A stretch of DNA of 22,845 bases from Cladosporium sp. IMV 00045 (lineage: Eukaryota > Ascomycota > Dothideomycetes > Cladosporiales > Cladosporiaceae), in contig MSJI02000048.1 of the NCBI GenBank assembly GCA_001931905.2, positions 1 to 22,845 on the forward strand, read 5' to 3'. How positions within the stretch are numbered: position 1 is the stretch's first letter; each line of letters begins with the position of its first letter. The position numbers were made by a program, and so were the translations under genes. The notes beneath the pieces were generated by a model that saw only the letters and a program-made list of their open reading frames with translations, made no database searches and was not told the origin of the DNA. Shown here piece by piece: positions 10,060 through 19,479 of this stretch.

Positions 10060-11184
10060 TGCAAGTCGGACCTATTCGACCACAGCTGCGACAAGATCAT
10101 CATCTACGTTCGAACACGGGATGAAGCAGATGAGCTCGCTAGTAATCTCTCATGCGAGAGTTACACGTCACAGAGCGGCGATCCACAAGTGAAGAAGAAC
10201 ATCCTCGAACGCTGGACCCAAAATGCAAGTTAACCATTCATAGTTGCGACGACCGCCCTTACTAAAGGATTCGATTATCCGCATGTGCGTCTAGTCGTCA
10301 ATGTGAACGAGCCAGAATCGCTAGTGCTCTTCGCGTAGGAGTCTGGGCGAGCAGGTCGCGATGGCGCAAAAGCATATTCACTCGTCCTGCTTCTATTAAC
10401 TTGGGAACTACAGCTTTGTCATAACGAAGATAGAGAAGCAGCTAAAAACCTACGACACGATATTAGTCTTCGCAACCAAAGGGAAAAGTAAGCAGTGCAT
10501 CGATACTTGAGGGGAGAGCAGTGTTACCGGATGTCGCTAACTAAGCACCTTGACATTGCTAGACACCGACGTTAGTATATGACAGAGGATGTCACATGCG
10601 ACTTCTGCCTATCAAGTCATATAGAGCCCATCTTATTACTAGAGAGAGCACTAAAGCCAAAACACTATACTAGGCTCGACGCTATATAGAGAGAGAAGCT
10701 ATAGGCACATAACGAACTCGCACGGTACAGAGAGCATCTATTCGCAGTTCGTGGTACATGCCTTCTCTATCGAGCGTGCGACGAGCCGTGGGACCACATG
10801 TTTAGCCAATGCAGCTAGCGACACAAGTTGTTCGATCAACGCAATAGGACCAGACGAAAACATGAAGCGGCGGGCAAGACATGGTTCAAACCTTTTACTG
10901 CTTGTTTCTAGTATTGCAACCCATAGTCTGTCTGCCAACGAGCGGATATTGGGGACGAAAAGCAATCTAAACACTGCAGCGACAAAGATATAGTGCTTCC
11001 ACTGTGCTACGGGATTTTCGTGAGTATATATGGCTCTTTATGGATATAAGAACAATTTGGGCGATCTTTTCCAAGTATCGATACATTCTTTGATTGGTTG
11101 GGTGAGGAAACAGTTTTCGGGGGCAGCAGTGCCATTTAAGCAGTGAGAGTGGCAGCTGTAGCGCTCTAACAATTCGAGATCTGA
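10060..11184 (+). pseudogene. RecQ-type helicase C-terminal fragment
   Basis: A single frame runs from the hAT border to TGA at 11182. It contains the helicase C-terminal core: IIIYVRTRDEADELAS, then motif V (VATTALTKGFDYPHVR) and motif VI (ESGRAGRDG). A cysteine-containing tail (CDFCLSSHIEP, later CRACDEPW-like and CQRADIGDE) follows. The N-terminal ATP-binding half is missing, cut off by the hAT element. The frame holds 12 premature stops (for example 10231, 10336, 10489, 10687, 10924, 11167), every one TAA or TAG, as expected of CpA-to-TpA change. In many ascomycetes such RecQ-like genes are multicopy and sit near telomeres. That would fit this neighbourhood, but no telomere repeat is present in the window. 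Confidence 0.75.
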
Positions 11185-11975
11185 GGTACCGCTCGATACA
11201 ACGCATAGTAAGGATGATACTATTAATCGAAAGTTACACCGCATCGAATAACTATATAGCTGAGAGCGCTATGCGCCCGGCTCCACATGTATTAGGACGA
11301 CCGGGTTTCTATCGACCTCGCCTATAGGGCACCGATGTAATAAGTGTTCTCGGCTCCGCGGTAGTTTTATCGCTCTTCATTGGTTCGAGATATCAATGCA
11401 CTAATAGGAAACCTAGATCAGCGCTACTAGCTGGTCCTATAGGGCCGCGGTCTAGACATCGATCTATATTAGTGTGGGGTAGTAAACTTTATAGAAAAGT
11501 CGATATGTACTTAGTAAGAAGCAATATATGAGCTATATAGGTAGTATATAACCTCAATATAAGGAAGCTGAAATCGAATTAGACTATAATATTCTACTAT
11601 ATAGTATGTTTTTATAATAGATATAACATCCTCGCTTTTAGGATGTATAGGTACATAATTCGGAGAGAGCTCCTAATCAGCTTAGTTAGCTTGTCGGCGC
11701 CGAGTCCGTTCGACGTCTAAGTAGTTAATTGATTGTCTAGGCGGCTAATCTACCTATACGCTTATTAGAAATCTAGGCCTCACAAACCTTTCTATGCGGC
11801 TATTACTCTATTATTCTATACTAATCGTGCGACGGTTTTATGAGTCTAATAGTTTACTACTATAACGTGCGACAATCGTATAGTTCAAATTTATAACGCG
11901 TAACACGTTAATATTAGCTATTGCATGTTCGTTACTAGCGAGCGATAGTACGATGGCTAACCTCATTTAGAGTGT

Positions 11976-12000
11976 TTAAACTTTCTTCTTGAAAGTTTAA
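11976..12000. repeat. Perfect 10-bp hairpin
   Basis: The arms TTAAACTTTC and GAAAGTTTAA flank a TTCTT loop inside the RIP block. No gene border is evident next to it, so a role as terminator or transposon end is not supported. Confidence 0.5.
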
Positions 12001-12651
12001 GATCCTTAACTAGAGCGTAACACTACGCTATTATTAGTGGATAAGCTGTACTAAGCTTCTATCTCCTAAGAGATGATCGATAACACTATCGCATAAGATT
12101 CCGGATCCGCGCACATCGATACGATTCGTTAGCTATTATACGGCGTATCTATGCTATCTAGAGTAGTATAGCTATTGCTCTTGCATTAGTCTAGGTATGC
12201 GCCCTGCGAAACACTTGCGATTAGTAAGCAAAAGTAGCTACCTCCTAGGAGAATGCTCTCTTATAAGGTACTACCTATTTGTAATACTATGTAGGCATAT
12301 TATTCTATACTCTAATCGCTTTATAGAAGACACGTTTTAATACGCTTACGCTATCATCCCTAGTCCATATCACTTCTCTACTAAGTGATATTAATTAACC
12401 GGTAATCTAGTATATCATATACGGCATTTCTCTACTTCTATAACGTAGCGCTTACTTATTTCCTATTTATCTATTTCCTTAGGCAAGAATATTAAAAAGC
12501 CCTAGCTAAGCTTCTTCTAAAGTATTACTTATTGCGCTTTAGCTCTAAAGTGATACTTTGATCTTCTACTAGTATAGTCACTATGTCGCTAATATCACAA
12601 ACTACAAGTCGCACTTTAGCTTTACTAAAGCTAGTCTCTGCACACGAATAC

Positions 12652-13130
12652 ATCGATAGCATACGTAAGTAGGTACGTAAAGCCTATAACCGATACTATA
12701 TAAAGAAGACTAAATGCGATAGATCTAGTCCTTATCTCTATTATAGGACTAATGATGTCATTTGCTACTTAAAGTATGCTACTCGCCTACCCCTCTATGT
12801 TAGGTAAATATTAACGACCTATTATAGAGAAGGCTAAAAGATGCGCTATAGGAACTTCCTAAAAGGCTATACTAAGATGCTCGAGAAATAGTATAGCTAG
12901 CTCGTTAGCGGTTTGCAAGAAATATATTGTCGCCTTTAGAAGGTAGACCTCTAGGAAGGCGAGCCGTTAGATAAGTCTAGTAGGCGTCTACTTACTTATA
13001 ATATTCTCGCTATACTTAATTTAGTAGACCCTTAAGCGGACGGTAGCGATGCAGAGTTCATCGAGTAGCCGCGCTTAAGCCTACTGCTAGAAGAGCTAGA
13101 TGCCGACGACGATAACGCGGACGACGATTA
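12652..13130 (+). pseudogene. RIP-decayed Zn2Cys6 transcription factor
   Basis: The frame reads IDSIRK, then KAYNRYYIKKTKCDRSSP and YLYYRTNDVICYL. It aligns with the intact cluster of the gene at 4833, with four of the six zinc-binding cysteines changed to tyrosine (TGT/TGC to TAT/TAC) and only two left. A 54-nt intron (about 12777-12830, GTATGC...TATAG, with ATTAAC before the acceptor) sits at the equivalent place just after the cluster. Exon 2 then reads RNFLKGYTKMLEK, LVSGLQEIYCRL and EGEPLDKS, the same conserved block as in the intact gene. TAG/TAA stops interrupt it many times. It is a paralogue rather than a direct copy, since the block is closer to the general family consensus than to the intact neighbour. 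The 3' limit is uncertain; the frame can be followed loosely to about 13320. Confidence 0.75.
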
Positions 13131-14104
13131 AAAAACTCCTATAGACTCTACCTAAGACCTTTTATAGCTACTACCGCACTATAATTTCTCATTCCTCGAC
13201 TTTTACGACGCCCTAGCTCTAGCACAAATAAAAGGATCCATATCCTTAAGTAACGCCCTCTCACTTATAAACTCTAGCCTATACTAGCTCCTTAGCGAAC
13301 CTAAACTCTAATAACCTTCTAGTATCATCCCTATACTACGCTACCATATCCTCCTAGCCCTCTCTCTATCTAAACCTATCCTCCTAGACCTCCTCTAGAA
13401 CGACCTGCTCTTTACCTATAATACTACCCGCATTAAAGACCTATTATTAAGGACTAATAGTAGCTTCGATAGTACTAATAGTATAGACTAGTCCCTTTCC
13501 ATACCGATATTCCTACTACCTACTACCTAACTACTAGGATTAGAGCTAGTACTAGCTCTCTACGTCGATAATACCTCTACGCTATTCTAGAAACGAGTAG
13601 CTCTCGCTTCTTACCGCCCTTCCCTATGCCACAACTAGCTAGTTAATAGGATTAATTTTGATAGTAGTGATTTCATAGGCGATTTTCATTAGTTGAGTCC
13701 GTAGGGTACGACGCCTATTCATTTTGCTAGGGGTAGGAGATTAGACTCTTTGTCGTAATAAAGTAGGACTAAAGAGTAGATGGTTATAATAGGGGTGATA
13801 GCCTATAGCAGGAAGTTAACTAAGGGGTAGGCTTCTTAGGTATAAACGATATGGAACGAGTTCTAGTAGTACTTAGAGAATGGTTTCTAAATACTAGCTT
13901 CGTTACTTAGGTTAAGCACGAGGCTCTTATAAACGTAAGATAACTCCTAAACCTATATACTAAGGAGACTCGTAGAATAATCATTCTAATCACTCGTGAT
14001 TCTAGTAAGTGCTACTAGTTACGTGCGTGACCTACCTCACGATCACGTGTAGTGCCTAATTACTGTGACGTGTATGAGCTGCACAATATGTGTGTGATAA
14101 CAGG

Positions 14105-14141
14105 TCGGCTGAGCGCTCGGAAGGCTCGGCTGACCGCTCGG
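14105..14141 (+). repeat. Left terminal inverted repeat
   Basis: It starts TCGGCTGAGCGCTCGG and repeats the theme internally as CTCGGCTGACCGCTCGG. It matches the reverse complement of 19480-19516 except at one base (position 17). The two internal repeats suggest paired transposase-binding sites. Confidence 0.8.
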
Positions 14142-14273
14142 GATGCCAAGACTTTCGGGTGCACCCGCAAGGCTTAGCTTAACTCTTGAGCACTCAGCTA
14201 AGGTTTACTTATCATCCTTTCGGTATACTTTCCTATTTATCTCTATCTAACTTGTTGGCGGAACCAGTTCTCG

Positions 14274-17200
14274 ATGGAAGTCGATAAACCAAACCAAAAT
14301 CCGGTTATAGGGCTAGAGCTCCCTTAATACCAGAATGAAGAGATACTCTAGCATTACAAGCCAGTTCCCTAATACCTCTCCGTGCCTACACCAGTAAGCG
14401 GGGAACCAGCTGAAGTAAGAGCATATAACTGGTTTTCGAACCTATTACATAACTAATTATCAATCTAGACACCAAACCTAACGCTCCTCTATCACTCACG
14501 AACTGCAAACTTTCATACATCTGAAATCGAGTATACACTACAACTACCACAGTATCCAAAAACATCACCTAACGGGTTTTCTTACTGCGTTAATGTCGAG
14601 GGTATTAATCTCTCGAAGCACTAGCATCGTATCTTCCACAAACATATGCAATTCTTTCTAAACGTAAGAGATACAAATGAAACCGGTTACCTAACTACTC
14701 TCATATCCCGTTAGCTAACTAAGCGCTAGATTCAATATGCTCACAAGCGTAGTAATCCACCTAACAAAGCAACATCGCTATACTTACGGTAAGGGTTTCG
14801 ACACCCTGCTTATAAACACGTTTCCTAACTAGTTACTAGACATTGCCGTGGCGACCGATACCAATGGAAATGTGGTGGTATCAAGTTCTGTACTTATATG
14901 CCACGCCATACTGCTACTCAAACTCACACTTCAGTTTCATTATCATTTTGGGAGCAACTCGACCAAACCAGACCTCTTTTTGATCCCTTAGAACCAGGTC
15001 TAAATGCTTCAAATGCTATAGCGTAAGCAAAGACTAACTGGTTTCGAAACATGAACTCTAACTAGTTACAGTATATGGCAGGCGACTACTGAACGCTTTT
15101 AGTAGCGTATTGCGTGTCCGAACCAGATGCCCTCATGTGAACCATGCTAGGGATGGAGTACCCACGAAGTAAGTTCTAAAGCTAGATAAGTAACCTGATG
15201 TCTAATTCGTTACAGGACCTCGACGGAAACCACTCTGCCTATATCAAATGTGCTAACTAGGTAGACGGGTCTATGCATTATCTCAAATTCTACTCTCAAG
15301 GGCACCAGATCTCACTTGAGGTTCTCGAACGCCTCTTTACTGAAGACCGACCAGAATAGCCAAATTAGCCTAGTGCTACTTGCGCTATGTACGAAGCACC
15401 TCTAACCAGAATGAAAACCTGTCGTATATTTAGATTTCAATCTCGATATTAATCATTAGTTACTAACTAGTTAGGTCTTATACATCCAACTCCTTTACCG
15501 TTTATTACTGCCTCTTGTTCAGTTTTATTCGATATCTTTATCCTAGAAGACCTTTCTACGAATCCTTATATCCTTTTTACATCAAAAGGTGTCTATAAGC
15601 ACTTACCACCAATCCCTAACAAGTTACCCATCGACTTAGCGAACGAGGTCTGGGAACTAGTTCAGAGGATTGAAGATAAGTCGCTTACTACTAGTATATC
15701 TCATATTAGCTAAGTTGCTATACTAGTTATCTAACTCGTTACTAGGTAAATTCCTTGCTAGTGCCTAGCTGGATCGATATCTTCAAGAAAGAGGAGTTCG
15801 GAGCCTTCCAGAGCTGCATATTGCATTCGTTAATAAGAGTCGTATCCGAGCAATGATCCTTCAAAACCGGTTAACTAACTTCCCCCAAGGTAGTGATCTT
15901 GGGGGGTTAGACTTCCTGTTTGACCAAGAACATCAGAACCCCGATACAGTAAGCTAGTTTCTCCTACGCAGTTATGATACTAGTTAGATAACAAGTTAGG
16001 CATACATCCAAGGGGTTTGGAACGACTAGTTTGGGCTCATGGTGATCTGTCTACATAAGCCACAAGCAAACATGTTTTTCGAACAAGATACATTCGAAGT
16101 TGATATGAGCTTCCAGCGTCTTAGGCGAAAAGACATTAAAGAAGTCACCTTTGCTGGGTTTATGGGGAGAGAAGGTCGAGGTATGTTTCATAACCTGTTA
16201 TACATCCAGATTTCTAACTAGTTATAGTACGGACTTTTGCACGAGCATTTATATCTGGAGAAGATCACCAGACATACCAACAGATGTTCTCTCGCGTGTT
16301 TACTATTATCGAAAGGCTCTCTGGCCAGCCGGTTTTATGGCGACATATACACCACGAGGGCATCGTTGCAGCTGTTTCTGATATGGGTGGTGGTCAAATC
16401 AAAGGTAAAAAGGAATTGAAACGTGTTTTAAGACCAGTTATATAACATGTTACAGGCCTCGGGTGCTACCTTCAATCAATCGACCCTCTACGGAGAGACT
16501 TCCAATGGCATTTGATCAATTGCTTGGTTATCTGTCGTATCCATTTGAAAAGAACAGTTCAGCAACTAGTTGGAGAGAACTTCTCTAAAACTGGTCCCGG
16601 TGGTCATATGATGGCTATCATGCAAGCACAAAGCGCTTCAGCATATAGGCAAATTCTCTACCATGTGTTCTACTGTACGTTATACACAACATAGTTCTTT
16701 AACAAGTTGACTAACTAGTTAACAGATCACGGCTTTGCAGACTGGGCAAACCATAAGTCATATCCAATTATTGCAGCTGGGCTGAATCAACACTGTTCTG
16801 GGATACCAAACGACATTTTCGAACGAGTTCGCAACCATATAAATGCTGTTGAAGTTAGCCATAACAAGGCTTATCAAGGTGGAACAAACCTTGAACTCTT
16901 ACCAGCGATTGAGAAGTACGTTTTACTACCAGATATATAACCATTCCTTCTAACTGGTTTTAGAACCCGAACGATCGACTTCCGAGACTGTGACGAGCAT
17001 ACTATTTATAATAAAGTATCACATTCGAAGCGATGACCGTAGTGCAGGAATGGTTAGACGACTTGTTAGAGATATGGGTATCGAACGTAAGTCGAACATA
17101 ACACCTTTTCTAACATAGTTCTCTAACTAGATATTAGAGCGAAAACGACAAAAAAGAGTTAATCCTACTTCAGACTCGAACGAGTTACAAACCCCGTTCC

Positions 17201-17591
17201 CTACGAATAACGATTTCGATAATTTCCATCCAAACGGTCGACGTACTCCTTCGAGAGTTAGCTCTCGAACCTCGTTAGAGTCACGCTCAAGGTCACGTCG
17301 AAGTAGGAGTGGCTCTATGGGACCTCCAAGGAGAGCAACTTCAAGGTACCTAATCTGCCTAATGAGTTCTATGACATAGTTCACTAACAAGTTAGTGTTA
17401 CGCCATCTGAGAGTATTAGTAATGTGGGATATCAGCTAAACCTCCCTACTCCTCAACGACAAGAACAAGTAGCTTAACAGCCTAACCAGGTAGATAACTT
17501 AGTTGAGCTACGAGAGAGAGTTACTCTACTAAGAGAGCAAGCTGAGTACGAAGAGAGGATAGCTAGAGCACATAGGCATATGCAGAGATAG
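14274..17591 (+). pseudogene. Mutator-like DDE transposase, 15 exons, 14 in-frame TAR stops
   Basis: Exons end at 14414, 14663, 14788, 15022, 15168, 15420, 15693, 15948, 16180, 16404, 16674, 16915, 17086, 17345 and 17591, and sum to 870 codons plus one base. Phases agree throughout except one extra base near 17005-17016 (exon 13), a probable insertion. Exon 4 has a cysteine motif (YQWKCGGIKFC). The catalytic core reads FEVDMSFQRLRR (D474), AAVSDMGGGQIKGLG (D551), CRIHLKR (C585xxH588) and NAVEVSHNKAYQGG (E674), the D-D-CxxH-E order of Mutator-type enzymes. The C-terminus is an Arg/Ser-rich stretch (SRSRSRRSRSGS) followed by a coiled coil (LRERVTLLREQAEYEERIA). Premature stops lie at 14325, 14349, 14370, 14622, 14727, 15100, 15103, 15148, 15258, 15357, 15366, 15766, 16027 and 17475: 3 TAA, 11 TAG, no TGA. 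Most sit where Gln would fit. The start ATG is the first after the left TIR. Confidence 0.75.
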
Positions 17592-19233
17592 TAGAGAACT
17601 GGTTAAAGATCAAGCTTTCTACTTAATAACTAGTTTCAGAAACCAGTTAATTATAAGCTAGGATACCTAGAATATTCTACTACTCTTCTAGTTTAATAAG
17701 TTCTTCTAATTAGTTTCGTAAACTAGTTAGAAATAGGAGAGTAAGAAAGCTCTACTAATTTATTAGAAGCTTTTGTAGTATCTAACTAGTTATGAAAACT
17801 AGAAACTAGTTAGTAACTTAATAGTTAGCTTATTAAGTATATTTAGCTTTAGTAATAAAAATGGTATTTTGGTATTATAAGACGTAAAGTCTATATAAGA
17901 AAACGCTAAATACGTAAAAGACTATATATAACTTAGAGTAGTATTAGTTACGCTTAGTAGCTATATATATATATCTTATACTTTATAAGCTTTTCAGAGT
18001 CATATAATAACCAGTTAAAGGACTGTGTTTTGAAACTAGAATCGAAAGCAAACTTCTTTCCCATTCCATAACTAAGCTAAACAGAAACTGGTTTTGAAAC
18101 CAGTTTTACCCAGGGTATCTCATTGACTTTTTCTAAAGTCAAAACAAACCAGAGCGCCTCAAACCAGTTAGAACACTACGTTTTCTTACTCTTCTTCTTA
18201 GGCAGGAAAGCCTTTGCATCACAGAAGACATCAGCATGAAGGCAATCCTTAGATTTGAAGCAGGACTCTGTAACTAGTTAGACGACTGTGTCTCAAAACT
18301 GTGTTTGATGAATACTTACTAGCCTTCTTGTTAGCCTTCTTGCAGGAAGAGCAAGGCACCTGGGCACCAGACTTTGCCCTGAGGATGAGCTCTTTGACTT
18401 GGTTGTGGGCGACCTGTAACTAGTTAGAAGACTGTGCTTTTGAACATGTGAGAAAAAACATACATGTCCTTTAGCACCAGTAGGGACATTGGGACGTTCA
18501 TCATCTTCATTGTCCTCCTCAGAGACCCTATAACCAGTTAGCTAACTGTGTTCCAAAACCCAGTTAGATAACTTACTCATCCTCTTCGGCATCTGAATCC
18601 TGCCACTCTTGATGAGTGTTGTTCATGGCAGTGTAGAATTCTGTAACTAGTTAGAAACCTGTGTTCCAAAACAGGGTGAAAAACCTTACCCTCAGCCTTG
18701 CTGTACTCTCCACCAGAAGTCCTGCCACCCTGAGTGCTGTTAGAGGCAGTCATGTTCATTTTCGCGTGCTGTAACCAGTTAGCAGACTGTGTTGCAAGAC
18801 TAGTGGGGAAAACCCACATTTCCAAACTTGAGATGCTTGCGCAAAGCAGCAGGGGAACCCAGCACCTCTCCACAGAGCTCATCAGTGAACTCATACTGTT
18901 CTCCCCTGTAACCAGTTAGATGACTGCATGTCAAAACCCAGTTCTGAAACATGATACATGCCCTGTAGCCTTAGCAGCATGGTACTGCAGATCATCCTGG
19001 TCAACAAGTTGGCACCTGGGGGCACGGCACAGAACTTCTCTAGCAAATAAGGACACCTGTAACCAGTTAGCTGACTGTGTTTGGAAAACCAGTTTCAAAA
19101 CATGTTACCTCATTCTGCTCATTCACATCAGCCAACTCTAATCCTTTGATTTTGATTCCAGCCTTGACCATAGCAATGTACCACCTATAACTGGTTAGAA
19201 GACTGTGTTCCTGAGCCTGGTTAGGAAACTCAC
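14415..19233. repeat. Family of 22 sequence-related introns in both transposon genes
   Basis: Plus-gene introns: 14415-14468, 14664-14714, 14789-14839, 15023-15071, 15169-15215, 15421-15474, 15694-15745, 15949-15999, 16181-16227, 16405-16455, 16675-16725, 16916-16963, 17087-17137 and 17346-17395. Minus-gene introns: 19185-19233, 19057-19108, 18906-18961, 18769-18817, 18641-18689, 18528-18576, 18414-18463 and 18268-18319. All are 47-56 nt. All eight minus-gene introns end CTAACYRGTTAYAG, and most have ACACAGT three bases before that. Plus-gene introns end in variants such as CTAACTAGTTACAG, ATAACATGTTACAG and CTAACAAGTTAG. Shared sequence extends well beyond branch site and acceptor. The core AACYRGTT is (near-)palindromic and also occurs outside introns, in the spacer and near both ends. 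Confidence 0.75.
17592..18175. other. AT-rich spacer between the convergent transposon genes
   Basis: It contains the 3' ends of both genes. An AATAAAA at about 17854 could serve as poly(A) signal for the transposase. AACTAGTT and AACCAGTT words recur here outside any coding region. The stretch 17600-18000 is TpA-rich and looks more mutated than the right-hand gene. No open frame of note. Confidence 0.5.
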
Positions 19234-19289
19234 CTGTATGGCTGGCAGTTGTCATGAAGAGACACATTGGGCTCAATCTTGGGTGCCAT
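18176..19289 (-). CDS. Transposon accessory protein of unknown function, 9 exons, intact
   Basis: Exons on the minus strand are 19289-19234, 19184-19109, 19056-18962, 18905-18818, 18768-18690, 18640-18577, 18527-18464, 18413-18320 and 18267-18176. They join in phase to 236 codons, a 235-residue protein ending at TAG 18176. The third intron needs a GC-AG pair (GGGCATGT donor); a GT four bases on would break the frame. The protein starts MAPKIEPNVSLHDNC. Features are CRAPRC near residue 60, an acidic run (DSDAEEDEVSEEDNEDDE), then a cysteine cluster CSSCKK...SCFKSKDC...DVFC and a lysine-rich end (PKKKSKK). The cysteines suggest metal binding and the basic tail nuclear location; both are inference. 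No stop or frameshift is present, unlike the partner transposase. A GTAAGT at 19400 with further AACCAGTT words upstream of the ATG may mark a 5'-UTR intron. I do not recognise the family. Confidence 0.7.
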
Positions 19290-19437
19290 TATTTGTGAGC
19301 AACTGGTTGGTGGAACTGGTTTGGAGAGGCCAATATCGAGATCACTGAAGATATCGTCAGAGCGTAACCGGTTGCGCCAACTGGTTAGGGGACTTACCTT
19401 GAAGCTTGGTTGAGGATCTGGGAAAGGTTTCTCCGAA

Positions 19438-19479
19438 GGCTCAGCCGAGCTTTGAGAGCTCAGCCGACCTTTTGCCGAG
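19438..19479 (-). repeat. Subterminal repeats inside the right TIR
   Basis: GGCTCAGCCGAGC (19438) and GAGCTCAGCCGACC (19457) repeat the core of the TIR (TCGGCTGAGC on the other strand) before the TIR proper begins. On the left end only diverged versions (such as GCACTCAGCTAAGG near 14190) are seen. They are likely extra transposase-binding sites. Confidence 0.55.

Larger units (their letters stand above)
11185..14100. other. Strongly RIP-mutated block
   Basis: TpA dinucleotides dominate (CTATAG, CTAG and TATA words everywhere), CpA and TpG are scarce, and CpG is clearly retained (for example the GCGCC, CGACG and CGCG words). This is what CpA-directed RIP leaves, as opposed to CpG deamination. 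Apart from the decayed Zn2Cys6 gene at 12652 I could not identify coding relics at 11250-12640 or 13330-14100. The signature fades at the edge of the next transposon. Confidence 0.7.

Noticed and set aside
10738..11244. Minus-strand and alternative plus-strand frames inside the helicase region
   Set aside because: They overlap the RecQ frame, which has recognisable motifs; the others have none.
14092..14104. TGTGATAACAG as an LTR-like or transposon start, paired with TGTTACAGACC (reverse strand near 19580)
   Set aside because: The two words are only loosely similar and the bases between them and the TIRs do not align, so the 37-bp TIRs are the safer borders.
14274..17591. Nuclear genetic code with TAR read as glutamine
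   Set aside because: Normal CAA/CAG codons are frequent in the same frame, the other genes use TAG as terminal stop, and the neighbouring DNA shows clear CpA-to-TpA mutation.
14415..18319. The regularly spaced CTAACTAGTTA words as a CRISPR-like or satellite array
   Set aside because: The spacing follows exon lengths, each word is at a splice acceptor on the strand of its gene, and the intervening sequence is coding.
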